From Saprospiraceae bacterium (GTDB taxonomy: Bacteria; Bacteroidota; Bacteroidia; Chitinophagales; Saprospiraceae): a stretch of 64,000 bases of DNA. Below the pieces are notes generated by a model, which was not told where the DNA came from, made no database searches, and was given only the letters and a program-made list of their open reading frames with translations. The translations under genes were made by a program, and so were the position numbers. The stretch is taken from contig JADJNW010000001.1 in the NCBI GenBank assembly GCA_016714085.1, positions 682,001 to 746,000 of the forward strand. Direction: 5' to 3'. Below, piece by piece: positions 8,279 through 18,044 of this stretch (positions within the stretch are counted from its first letter, which is position 1; each line of letters begins with the position of its first letter).

Positions 8279-9970
8279 ATGTATTTTCAATCAAACGGAA
8301 CTGCGGAAGTTACCTACGATGCGATTGTCATCGGATCGGGCATCAGCGGTGGCTGGGCTGCTAAAGAATTGAGCGAGAAAGGATTAAAAACCTTAGTGCT
8401 GGAACGCGGACGCGATGTAAAACATCTCGATTATCCCACAGCTTCTCTTGATCCATGGGATCTCGAATATCGTGATGCTATGACCCAAGAGGAGCTCAAA
8501 GACTACGAAAAACAAAATCGTACGGGCTACACCATGCGGCAGTCCACCAAGCATTGGTGGGTGAAAGACACCGAAAATCCTTATTCAGAGATCAAGCGTT
8601 TTGACTGGATGCGCGGCTACCATGTGGGCGGGCGTTCACTCATGTGGGGTCGCCAGAGTTATCGCTGGAGCGATCTTGATTTTGAAGCAAATGCAAAGGA
8701 AGGTGTTGCGGCGGATTGGCCAATCCGTTATGCCGATATTGCACCCTGGTACGATTATGTAGAAAAATTTGCTGGCATCAGCGGTTCTAAAGATGGCTTG
8801 CCGCAATTGCCCGATGGGCAGTTCCTACCACCAATGGAATTAAATTGTCTGGAACAACACGTCAAAAAAGGAATCGAATCCAATTTCAAAGGACGCAATC
8901 TATTGATTGGTCGTGTTGCGAATTTGACACAAGAACATAACGGTCGCGGAAGCTGCAAGTTCCGCAATCGCTGTATTCGTGGATGCCCATTTGGTGCGTA
9001 TTTCAGCAGTAATGCTGCTACCCTGCCAGCCGCTGAGAAGACAGGCAATATGACGCTGCGTCCGCACTCGATTGTGCATTCTATTATTGTTGATCCGGGA
9101 TCGCGCAAAGCAAAAGGCGTGCGCATTATTGATGCGGAGACACTGGAAACGAAAGAATTCTATTCTAAAATTGTCTTTGTCTGCGCATCAGCGCTGGGTT
9201 CTACTCAAATTTTGATGCAATCTAAAATAGGAATGGCCAGCGGAGAATTGGGACATAATTTGATGGATCACCATTTCCGTTGCGGCGCAAGAGGCACGTA
9301 TGATGGCTTTGAAGATCAATACTATTCTGGCCGCCGACCAAATGGCATTTATATTCCTCGTTTTGTTAATTTGGGTGATAAAGAGACCGAACGCAAGGAT
9401 TACCTGCGTGGTTGGGGTTACCAGGGTGGCGCAGGCCGCGATGCATGGAGTACCGTTGTACCTGAAATGATGATTGGTGTTGGTAAAGAATTCAAAGACA
9501 AGCTGTTACAACCCGGCCCCTGGCAGATGAGCGTGACGGCTTTCGCCGAATGCTTGCCATATCATGAAAATAAAGTAACGCTGAATGAGGATGTGCGCGA
9601 TGTATATGGGCTGCCGACCTTGACTTTCGACTGCGAATTCAAAGAAAATGAGCAAAAGATGCGTGCAGATATGATGAATGATGCTGCTGAAATGCTCGAA
9701 GCCTCTGGTTTGAAAAACGTCGAAACCTATGATGCAAATTCCTGGCCAGGTTTGGGTATTCACGAGATGGGCACGGCGCGCATGGGCCGCGATCCAAAAA
9801 CCTCGGTACTCAATGGCAATAATCAATTGCACGATGTGAAAAACGTTTTCGTGACCGATGGCGCTTGTATGACTTCGGCTTCTTGTGTGAATCCGTCTTT
9901 GACCTATATGGCATTGACCGCCAGAGCCGTGAATTTTGCAGTAGAAGAATTGAAAAAATTGAATCTTTAA
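8279..9970 (+). CDS. GMC oxidoreductase, FAD sugar dehydrogenase large subunit with putative Fe-S motif
   Basis: A 563-residue GMC-family flavoprotein. The FAD-binding GSGISGG lies near residue 17, followed by the LERG strand. The C-terminus has HEMGTARMG and VFVTDGACMTSASCVNPSLTYMALTARA, where the catalytic region and FAD pyrophosphate contacts sit. Cys226, Cys232 and Cys236 (C-x5-C-x3-C) resemble the Cys cluster that binds a 3Fe-4S centre in FAD glucose dehydrogenase. The next gene encodes the matching small-subunit family. It has no signal peptide of its own, so it probably rides through the Tat system with that subunit. Likely reaction: oxidation of a sugar or glycoside hydroxyl with transfer to the respiratory chain; substrate unknown. 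Confidence 0.85.
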   Translation: MYFQSNGTAEVTYDAIVIGSGISGGWAAKELSEKGLKTLVLERGRDVKHLDYPTASLDPWDLEYRDAMTQEELKDYEKQNRTGYTMRQSTKHWWVKDTENPYSEIKRFDWMRGYHVGGRSLMWGRQSYRWSDLDFEANAKEGVAADWPIRYADIAPWYDYVEKFAGISGSKDGLPQLPDGQFLPPMELNCLEQHVKKGIESNFKGRNLLIGRVANLTQEHNGRGSCKFRNRCIRGCPFGAYFSSNAATLPAAEKTGNMTLRPHSIVHSIIVDPGSRKAKGVRIIDAETLETKEFYSKIVFVCASALGSTQILMQSKIGMASGELGHNLMDHHFRCGARGTYDGFEDQYYSGRRPNGIYIPRFVNLGDKETERKDYLRGWGYQGGAGRDAWSTVVPEMMIGVGKEFKDKLLQPGPWQMSVTAFAECLPYHENKVTLNEDVRDVYGLPTLTFDCEFKENEQKMRADMMNDAAEMLEASGLKNVETYDANSWPGLGIHEMGTARMGRDPKTSVLNGNNQLHDVKNVFVTDGACMTSASCVNPSLTYMALTARAVNFAVEELKKLNL

Positions 9971-9971
9971 A

Positions 9972-10053
9972 ATTGTGTTCAGGTTCGATGTATTCATGTG
10001 TTCAAGTTATACTGGCACATAAACACATAAACACCTGAACACTTGAACACAAT
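9972..10053. repeat. Intergenic octamer-type repeat with inverted halves
   Basis: The second half reads as 8-nt words aacacata, aacacctg, aacacttg, aacacaat. The first half holds gtgttcagg and tgtgttcaagt, which are their reverse complements. The block fills the whole gap between the GMC gene and its small-subunit gene and could fold into a long imperfect hairpin. It is an open reading frame only in part and codes for nothing recognisable. Confidence 0.7.
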
Positions 10054-10060
10054 CAAAAAA

Positions 10061-10663
10061 ATGACCAGAAGAGAAGTTATAAAACAAACCGCCCTGCTCA
10101 CCGGCTACGCGCTGACTTCTTCAATGATTCAGGGCATTCTCACAGGTTGTCAACCTACCAGCGCCGCCGCTGAGTGGACACCTGAATATTTTACGCAGGA
10201 TCAAGCCGATTTTGTATCGGCCCTCGCTGATTGCATCTTGCCGCGCACCAGTACGCCCGGTGCGCTTGATGTGGGTGTGCCAGCTTATATTGATATGATG
10301 GTGAAAAATTTACTCGAAGATCGGGAGCGTCGAGCGTTTATGCTGGGTTTGAAAGAAACCGAAGCTTTAGCATTTAATGAATTTGGCAATTCTTTTATGA
10401 CCTTGCCACGCAAACAGCAGGAAGAATTGTTGATCAAGATTGAAAGCGCTGAAATCCTGGACGAAATCGACCGCCGTGAAAGCCGCCCTCAAGAATGGAG
10501 CTTCCCATTTTTCCTGCGGTTCAAGCAAATGGCTTTAGCGGGTTATTTCACTTCCCAAAAAGTGGGCATGGAAGTAACCAACTACGATCCGATTCCTGGA
10601 GCTTACAAAGGCTGCATTCCGATGTCGGAAGTACCGAAAGGAAGGATTTGGTCGTCTATTTAA
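10061..10663 (+). CDS. Tat-exported gluconate 2-dehydrogenase subunit 3 family protein
   Basis: A 200-residue small subunit. The start chosen is the ATG at 10061 (MTRREVIKQTALL); the TTG further up lies inside the intergenic repeat. A twin-arginine signal (TRREV, then a hydrophobic stretch) leads to LTGCQ, which could also be a lipobox. The body matches the family: FVSALADCILPRTSTPGALDVGVPAYIDMM, then PREKQ-like and WSFPFFLRFKQMALAGYFTS. Members act as the hitch-hiker subunit that folds with and exports a cytoplasmically made GMC dehydrogenase. Adjacency and order (large subunit first) support this pairing. No cytochrome c partner gene is seen nearby. Confidence 0.85.
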   Translation: MTRREVIKQTALLTGYALTSSMIQGILTGCQPTSAAAEWTPEYFTQDQADFVSALADCILPRTSTPGALDVGVPAYIDMMVKNLLEDRERRAFMLGLKETEALAFNEFGNSFMTLPRKQQEELLIKIESAEILDEIDRRESRPQEWSFPFFLRFKQMALAGYFTSQKVGMEVTNYDPIPGAYKGCIPMSEVPKGRIWSSI

Positions 10664-10705
10664 ATGTAATATTTAAAATAGGAGGTGTGAAATGTAATAA
10701 TCGTT

Positions 10706-10736
10706 TCACATCTCTTATATCATATCTTAATTTTCA
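10706..10736. repeat. Short heptamer-like intergenic repeat
   Basis: The words tcacatc, tcttata, tcatatc, ttaattt run in a 7-nt register just before the next start codon. A near match (tcatatc, tcaaatc, ttaaatt) lies at 18505-18533 before iscA. Weak on its own; listed because it fits the window-wide pattern. Confidence 0.4.
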
Positions 10737-10741
10737 AGAAT

Positions 10742-11611
10742 ATGGCTACTCGTCGAGATGCATTAAAAACAGCTACCTTAGGTTTGGGTGCTATGGCGCT
10801 CACGCCTACGCAGGCTATTAGCAAAACCATTCAAACGCTGGATATGCCCAAGCATGAATTCAAACACTCGGTTTGCCGTTGGTGCTTTAATAGTTTTGAA
10901 TTGGAAGAATTCGCCGAGCGTGCCAAGGAAATTGGCATTTCGTCTATTGAATTATTAAGTGCCAATGCATGGAAAGTGGTGGAAAAATATGGTATTACTT
11001 GTGCATTGGGCACAGGTTCGTTTGCCAATATTGCAGAAGGATATAATAATCCTGCCAATCATGATAAATTACAAAAAGCTTATTTACAACTCATCGATCA
11101 GGCAGCAGATGCGGGCATCCCGCAAGTGATTGTTTTCTCTGGCAATCGCAAGAATCTGAGTGACGAAACAGGCATTGAAAATTGCGCCAAAGGCCTGGAT
11201 AAAGTGGTGAAACACGCCGAGCAAAAAGGCGTCATGGTGGTAATGGAATTATTAAATAGTAAAGTAGATCATAAAGATTATCAATGCGACAAAACGCCCT
11301 GGGGTGCTGCATTGGTGGACAAAATCGGCTCGCCGCAGTTCAAATTATTATATGATATATATCATATGCAAATCATGGAAGGCGATGTTATTGCAACGGT
11401 TCGTAAATATAAAGATTATATCAGCCATTTTCATACCGCCGGTGTACCGGGCCGCCACGAGATCAATGATACTCAAGAGCTTAATTACAAAGCCATTATG
11501 AAAGCCATTGTTGACTTGGGTTTCAAGGGTTATGTAGCACAAGAATTTATTCCTGTTTCCCAGGATAAAATCGCGGCATTGAAAGAAGGCGTGGATATTT
11601 GTAGTGTATAA
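10742..11611 (+). CDS. Tat-exported TIM-barrel sugar isomerase/epimerase (hydroxypyruvate isomerase-like)
   Basis: A 289-residue AP-endonuclease-2-type TIM barrel with a twin-arginine leader (MATRRDALKTATLGLGAMALTP). Family marks are SVCRWCFN at the start of the barrel, VMVVMELLNSKVDH with a metal-binding Glu, LLYDIYHMQIMEGD with Asp and His, and FHTAGVPGRHEI and AQEFIPV near the end. These match hydroxypyruvate isomerase-like and 3-keto-sugar-acting enzymes that need a divalent metal. Its place behind an exported GMC dehydrogenase suggests it acts on the oxidised sugar, by isomerisation or cleavage, in the periplasm. Reaction inferred, not shown. Confidence 0.8.
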   Translation: MATRRDALKTATLGLGAMALTPTQAISKTIQTLDMPKHEFKHSVCRWCFNSFELEEFAERAKEIGISSIELLSANAWKVVEKYGITCALGTGSFANIAEGYNNPANHDKLQKAYLQLIDQAADAGIPQVIVFSGNRKNLSDETGIENCAKGLDKVVKHAEQKGVMVVMELLNSKVDHKDYQCDKTPWGAALVDKIGSPQFKLLYDIYHMQIMEGDVIATVRKYKDYISHFHTAGVPGRHEINDTQELNYKAIMKAIVDLGFKGYVAQEFIPVSQDKIAALKEGVDICSV

Positions 11612-11618
11612 AAGTAGC

Positions 11619-11635
11619 GCCGATTGTTAATCGGC
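11619..11635. repeat. Perfect 7-bp palindrome with 3-nt loop
   Basis: gccgatt, loop gtt, aatcggc, directly after the isomerase stop. One of several compact hairpins at 3' ends in this window (18956, 20102, 61910). There is no T-run, so a classical terminator is unlikely. Confidence 0.6.
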
Positions 11636-11642
11636 GGTTTAG

Positions 11643-12427
11643 TTATTTTTTTATAATTTTTTTCATAATAGGATAATAATTAAGCAGTTTTTCAGCTTCC
11701 TGAAAAGAGATAATTTTCTTTTCTTCTTTAACTAAAATGCCTGCATAATTATAAAAACTGGCAATAAGCGTATCGTGGTGATTATCCTTCACAATAGTTT
11801 TATATAATATCATTGAATCTCCAGTCCATTTATGCTCGGAAATCATAAAGCAATCACAACCGCAGCTTGCATGGCGAGATTTTATAATTTTTTCATTGGG
11901 TAATACTACTGGATAGCCAAGTTCTGAAAATTCTTTAATGTATTTAAAATTATTACTTCCTGGATCATAAGTAAATAATTGAAAATATTCAGAAGCACAA
12001 CCATTTGAAGTTGAGTAATGTAAAGCAATAGCTTGATACCCATCAAAGTTAAAATCTTCTAATCGACTAAAAATTTCAAAGGCTCTCACTAAATCAATCT
12101 CAAAAATCATAATATTTATCCACCTATCATTAAGCTTTTTATAAAATTTCACTTGCTCCGGTTCAAAAGTCGCAATTGCTGCAAACACCTCAGTTATTCC
12201 TGGAATTGTAAATATTCGTAAATATAAGGATAAATGTCTTTTTCAAAATCAAGCAAATTTTTTTGAGTTTCTAATTCATTAAGAGCAAGACTATCCCCAG
12301 CTTTGATAAATTCTTCAAAATTTGACTCCGAGATAACTTCTTGATTATCAATTTCAACAGGCCTCTTTTTATTACAACTAATTAATAAACAGTAAATAAT
12401 AAAAATTAAAATACATATATTTTTCAT
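11643..12427 (-). CDS. Lipoprotein resembling FG-GAP/XAC2610-type proteins, frame probably broken near 12190
   Basis: The 5' frame (12427-12194) begins with a lipoprotein signal, LLISCNKK, whose Cys is the likely lipidated residue. The second frame continues at once (FTIPGITEVFAAIATFEP) if one base is shifted just before 12190, so I treat the two as one gene of about 260 residues. The second part holds DFNFDGYQAIAL, a calcium-loop-like FG-GAP motif, and YFQLFTYDPGSNNFKYI. This is the layout of the XAC2610-related lipoproteins found across Bacteroidota. CGCDCF near the end is a local Cys cluster. Role unknown; outer-membrane anchored by inference. It could alternatively be two small genes. Confidence 0.5.
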
Positions 12428-12569
12428 TTTTAATATTATTGCCTATTTTTTAAAAAAATATTATATACTAAAGTTGTTCAAAAATAAAAAATACGCACAT
12501 CTATTTTATTGATAGTAAAAGATTTAGCAAATTTTATCCTCGAACAGCTCGACTACATAAATAAAAATC

Positions 12570-14179
12570 CTACAATAACGACTCCTGCACAAAGCCCAAT
12601 TTTTCTGGATAATCGGTGGTATAATGCAGCCCTCGGCTCTCGCGGCGCATAGTGGCGGAGCGGGTAACTAAATAAGCAATGCTAATTAAATTGCGCAATT
12701 CGCATAATTGTGGCGAAATAGTAGTGTTATTATATAATTCTTCGGTTTCTTGATATAAAATCCAGAGGCGATCCAGGGCACGCTTCAAGCGCACATTCGA
12801 GCGCACGATGCCCACGTAGCTGCTCATAATTTCTTTCAATTCCTTCAAACTCTGCGTGATCAATACCATTTCCTTGGGGTCGGTCGTACCCTGCGCATCC
12901 CAATCGGGAATACTATCTTTGATAGAAAGATGATTAATTTTTGGTAATATATCTTCGGCGATTCGTTTTGCAAAGACCATCGCCTCAAGTAAAGAATTGG
13001 AAGCCAGGCGATTAGCGCCGTGCAAGCCCGTGCAAGTGCATTCGCCGCAGGCGTACAATTGCTGAATATTGCTGCGCCCCATCTCGTCCACTTTGATGCC
13101 GCCGCACATATAATGGCAAGCCGGCACCACCGGAATCATATCTTTCATTGGGTCAATGCCAATGCTCATGCACTTTTCATAAATCGTCGGAAAATGCGCG
13201 GTAAAACCCTCTTTATTCAAATGCCGACAATCCAAAAACATACATTCGTCACCACTGAGTTTCATTTCATTATCAATCGCGCGGGCAACAATATCGCGGG
13301 GTGCAAGGGATTTGCGCTCGTCGTATTTGTGCATAAATTCTTCGCCATTTCGATTTTTCAAAATACCGCCGTAGCCACGCACCGCTTCCGATACTAGAAA
13401 AACAGGATTTTCCCCAGCCGGATTGTATAATGCCGTTGGATGAAATTGCACGAATTCCATATTTTCTACCCAACCTTTAGCGATACCCCATCGCAATGCC
13501 ATCGCCCGAAGCAATCACCGGATTCGTGGTAGCGCGATAGATTTGCCCGGCCCCACCCGTCGCAATAACAGTGACTTTGGCTAATAATTTTTCGATTTCA
13601 CCAGTTTGCTTATTCAAAGCATAAGCGCCGTAGCATTCAATGTCAGGCATCAAGCGCGTGACCATATAGCCTAGGTGATGTTGTGTAATAATATCCACCG
13701 CAAAATAATGTTCCAATACCTCGATATTACTGAATTCATCGGCTTTCGCCATCAGCGTACGCTGAATTTCCCAACCCGTCAGGTCTTTATAATGTAAATG
13801 CGATTTTCTGAATGCCGCCTTCGCGGCCCAAGTCGTATTCCGCTTTCGGATTTTTATCAAAACGAGCGCCCCAATCAATGATTTCGCGCACGCGCTCCGG
13901 GCCTTCTTTCACGACAATTTTTACAATATCCACATCGCACAAGCCATCACCCGCGTCCAGCGTATCTTCTTCATGCTTTTCATAAGAATCTACTTCTTCG
14001 TTCCACACCGCCGCCACGCCACCTTGCGCGTAGCGCGTATTGCTTTCGCCTTCGTTGGTTTTGGTCAAAACGGTGATTTTCAGATCAGGACGCTGCCGGG
14101 CAATTTGAATAGCAGTGGACAAGCCACCGATGCCGGAACCAAGGATAAGCACATCGGTTTGAATCATGGTTAGTTTCAT
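12570..14179 (-). CDS. nadB: L-aspartate oxidase, coding frame interrupted by indels
   Basis: The first enzyme of de novo NAD synthesis: it oxidises L-aspartate to iminoaspartate with FAD. The N-terminus has the FAD motif VLILGSGIGGLSTAIQIA and NTRYAQGGVAAVW; the C-terminal part has FVQFHPTALYNP, ECTCTGLHGANRLASNSLLEA and RRESRGLHYTTDYP. Three frames must be joined. Near 13800-13815, adding a C and a T restores the family motif REGGHSxNRILHYKDLTG. Near 13490, one shift joins GDGIAMGYRA to KGWVENMEFVQFHP. Repaired length is about 535 residues, normal for NadB. No nadA or nadC neighbour is present. The near-perfect conservation on both sides of each break favours sequencing error. Confidence 0.88.
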
Positions 14180-14277
14180 TTAAAAACTAAGGTAGAAATA
14201 AATTTGGCACTGCAATAGTTCAAAAAGAATTTTAAAAAGATTCTATGTTTTATACCTTCGTAAGCAAATAAAATTTC

Positions 14278-15390
14278 ATGCGCATCGCCATCAACACCCG
14301 TTTTCTGATCAAGAACAAGCTCGAAGGCATCGGCTGGTTTACGTATGAAGTGATGCGGCGACTGGTGCAGCAACATCCTGAGCACGAGTTTATTTTCTTC
14401 TTTGATCGCCCTTATGACGAGACTTTTATTTTTGACGAAAACGTAAGGCCCGTAGTGCTTTCACCGCCTGCGCGACATCCTCTTTTATGGATTTGGTGGT
14501 ACGAAATTTCGATTCCCAGGGCATTAAAAAGTACAAAGCAGACGTGTTTTGCTCCCCAACGGGCATTGCTCGCTCCGCGCCAAAACGCCAACGCTCATGG
14601 TCACGCATGACATTGCATACTACCACATTCCTAATTTAATTCCTGCCAAATTCCGCTCTTACTATCTTTATTTCCTGCCGCGCCACCTGCGCCGTGCCGA
14701 TCAAATTGTAACGGTTTCAGAATATTCCAGGAAAGACATTGCAAAACATTTTAATATTTCTTTAGAAAAAATTGCCGTTGCTTGCAACTCGGTACGCCCG
14801 GAATTCAAGCCTTTGGATGAAAGTGAAAAAAATAAAATCCGGCAACAATATGCTGAAGGTGAGACATATTTCCTATATGTTGGCTCGGTGCATCCCCGCA
14901 AGAACGTACCGCGCTTGATTCAGGCTTTTGATGCTTTCAAAAAAGCTACAAGGACTCCCGTAAAATTGTTGATTGGCGGGCGCTTCGCCTGGCAAACCAG
15001 AGAAGTACAAGATGCTTATAAAGCCGCCAAATTTAAAAACGATATCATTATTCTTGGATTTGTACCGGATCAAGTATTGCCAAAACTCACAGGAGCAGCC
15101 CTGGCTTTGACGTATGTCTCTCTCTTTGAGGGATTTGGCGTGCCGCTGCTCGAAGCCATGCACTGCGATGTACCGGTAATCACTTCCAATGTAAGTTCTA
15201 TGCCCGAAGTAGTTGGCGATGCAGCCTTGTTAGTCAACCCTTTAGATATATTTGAAATTTGTAAAGCGATGCAATTTATATACGAGGATACTGCTTTGCG
15301 GCAAGAATTGATTGCCAAAGGTCGGGTACAACGCAAAAATTTAGCTGGGATAAGGCGGCGGAGATTGTTTGGGAGAATATTATAAAATAA
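14278..15390 (+). CDS. Glycosyltransferase family 4 (copy 1), frame interrupted
   Basis: A GT-B enzyme of about 370 residues like bacterial alpha-mannosyltransferases acting on surface polysaccharide. N-terminus MRIAINTRFLIKNKLEGIGWFTYE; middle THDIAYYHIPNLIPAKFRSYY and IVTVSEYSRKDIAKHF; donor part FLYVGSVHPRKN, then SLFEGFGVPLLEAMHCDVPVITSNVSSMPEV with the E-x7-E signature. Three frame breaks are visible: a missing A in the A-run near 14528, a missing C near 14567 (restoring SPTGHCSLRAK), and a missing T near 15341 (restoring NFSWDKAAEIVWENIIK). The repaired frame ends at 15390, five bases beyond the raw stop. It is paralogous to 18980-20099. Confidence 0.82.
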
Positions 15391-15426
15391 ATAAAAAAAA
15401 AAATTTTTTGCTTATTAAATCATTTG

Positions 15427-15480
15427 AAACCTCCAAACCTCCAAACTCCCAAACCTAAAACCTTTAACCCTTTAACCTGC
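15427..15480. repeat. Octamer-type repeat at the 3' end of mutA
   Basis: Degenerate 8-nt words aacctcca (twice), aactccca, aacctaaa, acctttaa, ccctttaa lie between the convergent GT4 and mutA genes and run into the mutA stop codon. The word is related to the ccaacct heptamer at 299-326. Confidence 0.75.
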
Positions 15481-16637
15481 AACCAAATACCCGCCCTGCG
15501 CTTCAATTTCCTGAAACTTCGCCCAGGCTTTTTCCGCTAATATATTAGTCAATTTTTCAATATAATAACTACCAGCTCCGGCATCAGAAACTTTATCTGT
15601 GTGGCTTTCCATTTGCAATAAATGCTGCACATTCCGCGCGATGCGCCGTGTAAAGCTTGTGCTTGATTCGCCCAATGCGGCATTCGCAGGAAGGATGTAC
15701 AAACGATCCGCGCCACCGACCACCGCCGACAAAGCTTGCGTAGCCGCGCGAATCATATTGGTATTTGGATTATTATCTTGCGATTCCGGCGCAAAATGAA
15801 CTTCAATAAAAGGGAATTGAGGAGTCGCTCCATAAGCTTCTAACACATTCAACCACAGGATTTTAAGCGCTCGAATCTTGGCGATTTCTACAAAATAACT
15901 GGTGCTGATGGCGACTGCAAACTGCATCTGCTGATTGGCAATGCCAAGATTGACGCCTCGTTCCGCCAGTTGCGCAAGGTACTCGCTGCCCTTAGCAATC
16001 GTATATGCCAATTCCTGACTCGTACGCTCTACGCCAGAGTGCAAGCGACGCGCATCCACTTCCACGATTCGAAAATGGGGCATTTCTTGATGACAAATTG
16101 CACGGCTTTCGCCAAATCGTCAAAAGGAGGATTCGACCAGTCCAAAATGGCATCAAAATCAAGCGAACCATCAATGTTTTTAGGGTTTTTGCCACTTGAT
16201 TTTATAAAATTGTAAAAGCGTTCCAAAAGCAGAGCAGGATTCTTATCTGGAAAATACTGTCCGAAATTGGTTTGAATATATTCCAGCTCAATGCCAGCAA
16301 GTAATTGCGAGAGTTCATCTTCGCTCAATTCATGTCGCAATTCAAACAGCAGCGCATTCGCTCCGCCGTTCAAGGCTTCCAATGCTTGTTCATTAGCTGT
16401 TTTTACATTACTCGCTTCGATGTATTCACCGATTTGCCAACTCGTTTCTCCTGCCAAAGGCTTATAAAATTCATTAAAATCCTCCGGATGATAAAAGGGT
16501 TCCAGCGTAATATCTTCCTCCAGTTGAAATTGCAAATCCGCTAAAGGCTTGCCTTTCAAGTCCTTCTCAATTTTGGCGAGCCATTCTGATTTGGAGACCG
16601 ATTGAAAACCCTCAAAAAGATTGGTAGCATTGCCCAT
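15472..16637 (-). CDS. mutA: Methylmalonyl-CoA mutase small subunit, C-terminally short, one frame break
   Basis: The small, non-catalytic partner of the B12-dependent mutase that interconverts methylmalonyl-CoA and succinyl-CoA. It begins GNATNLFEGFQSVSKSEWLAKIEKDLKGK (listed here only as the family's opening); the ATG at 16637 fits better than the one at 16652. One frame break at the C-run near 16080 is repaired by adding a C, restoring KKCPHFRIVEVDARRLHSG. The protein ends at GAGSYYIEKLTNILAEKAWAKFQ...GGYLVAG, where relatives go on for roughly 70 more residues. The stop falls in the octamer repeat. The large subunit gene is not downstream, since a convergent GT4 gene is there. Confidence 0.8.
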
Positions 16638-16714
16638 AAAAATGAATTTCATTTGCTTTGAATCAAAATTAGGATAAAAGTATGGCTTACCCGAACTTTT
16701 AAAATGAAAATGGT

Positions 16715-16722
16715 TATCTTTG
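16715..16722 (+). promoter_or_regulatory. Possible -7 element of the isc operon
   Basis: TATCTTTG matches the Bacteroidota TAnnTTTG element 50 bp before the iscS start, in the divergent gap with mutA. No good -33 TTTG is visible at 19-20 bp upstream, so confidence is modest. Confidence 0.4.
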
Positions 16723-16772
16723 TAAACTGATTTTCACCTTAGATTCAATCTAAATAAAAACATCGCAGCACA

Positions 16773-17990
16773 ATGGATAGAAAGCGAATGATATACCTGG
16801 ACAATAATGCAACCACCCCGACCGACCCGCGCGTAGTGGAAGCGATGTTGCCTTTTTCTATGAACACCCGGCAATGCCAGGCCGCAATCACCCTTTTTGG
16901 TTGGGTAGCGGAAGAAGCAGTGGATTATGCCCGCGAGCAAATTGCCAATTTGATCGAAGTAGATTCAAAGGAAATTATCTTTACTTCCGGCGCGACCGAG
17001 TCGGATAACTTAGGTTTGAAGGGTGTTTTTGAAATGTATCGCCGCAAAGGGAATCATATTATCACCGTAAAAACCGAACATAAAGCGATTTTGGATACTT
17101 GCGATCACCTTGAAAAATTGGGTGCAGAAATCACTTATTTGGAAGTGAATCGGGAAGGCTTGATTGATTTGACAGAGTTGGAAGCTGCGATCAAACCGAA
17201 TACAATCTTGATATCGGTGATGTGGGCAAACAATGAAACCGGTACGATCCAGGATATGAAAACCATCGGCGATATTTGCGCCAAGCATGGTGTGTTATTT
17301 ATGAGCGATGCGACACAAGCAGTTGGCAAAATTCCTGTAAAACCAAAAAAAGTAGGGGTGCATATCATGGCGTTCAGCAGCCACAAAATGTACGGACCGA
17401 AAGGTGTCGGCGCTTTGTACGTGAGTCGCAAAAACCCAAGAGTAAAGTTGACCGCTCAGATGGATGGCGGTGGCCATGAGCGTGGAATGCGTTCGGGTAC
17501 GCTGAATGTGCCGGGTATTGTAGGCTTTGGGAAAGCCGCCGAAATCGCCAAGAATGAAATGACACAAGACGCTGAACGCGTAAGCAAACTGCGCGATAAA
17601 TTAGAAACCGAGCTTTCGAAACTCGAAGAAGTATATCTGAATGGTGCAAAGCAAAGTAGAATGCCGCACGTAACAAATCTTTCCTTCAAGCACGTGGAGG
17701 GCGAAGGTTTAATGATGACGTTCAATCAAAATATCGCGGTATCTTCGGGTTCGGCGTGTACTTCGGCTTCGCTGGAACCATCGTATGTATTGGTAGCGCT
17801 GGGCTTGGGCGATGATTTGGCGCATTCTTCGATTCGCTTTAGCTTGGGCCGTTTTACAACAGAAGAAGATGTAGATTATGCCATCCAAGCAGTTGCACAA
17901 GGAGTCAATCACATGCGTGATCTCAGCCCGATTTGGGAAATGTACAAAGAGGGTATTGATCTGAATACAGTGACTTGGTCAGAGCATTAA
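16773..17990 (+). CDS. iscS: Cysteine desulfurase IscS, with a locally scrambled frame near residues 30-45
   Basis: The PLP enzyme that takes sulfur from cysteine for Fe-S cluster assembly. The body is complete: YLDNNATTPTDPRVVEAM, FTSGATESDN, MWANNETG, PLP-binding Lys205 in SSHKMYGPKG, the sulfur-carrying Cys329 in SSGSACTSAS, and SIRFSLGRFTTEED. Between MLPF and FGWVAEEAV the residues are unlike any IscS. Shifting single bases there gives FYEHPGNA and RNHPFGW, the family sequence, so several close indels cancel out and the frame is restored. It heads iscS-iscU-iscA, spaced 54 and 72 bp, with a repeat in the first gap. Confidence 0.93.
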   Translation: MDRKRMIYLDNNATTPTDPRVVEAMLPFSMNTRQCQAAITLFGWVAEEAVDYAREQIANLIEVDSKEIIFTSGATESDNLGLKGVFEMYRRKGNHIITVKTEHKAILDTCDHLEKLGAEITYLEVNREGLIDLTELEAAIKPNTILISVMWANNETGTIQDMKTIGDICAKHGVLFMSDATQAVGKIPVKPKKVGVHIMAFSSHKMYGPKGVGALYVSRKNPRVKLTAQMDGGGHERGMRSGTLNVPGIVGFGKAAEIAKNEMTQDAERVSKLRDKLETELSKLEEVYLNGAKQSRMPHVTNLSFKHVEGEGLMMTFNQNIAVSSGSACTSASLEPSYVLVALGLGDDLAHSSIRFSLGRFTTEEDVDYAIQAVAQGVNHMRDLSPIWEMYKEGIDLNTVTWSEH

Positions 17991-17991
17991 T

Positions 17992-18030
17992 CATTTACCA
18001 TTGAGCATTTAAAATTGAACATTCAACAAT
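17992..18030. repeat. Heptamer repeat between iscS and iscU
   Basis: Words catttac, cattgag, catttaa, aattgaa, cattcaa in strict 7-nt register. It fills most of the short gap inside the isc operon and would be transcribed with it. Confidence 0.65.
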
Positions 18031-18044
18031 AAAAAATAAATATC

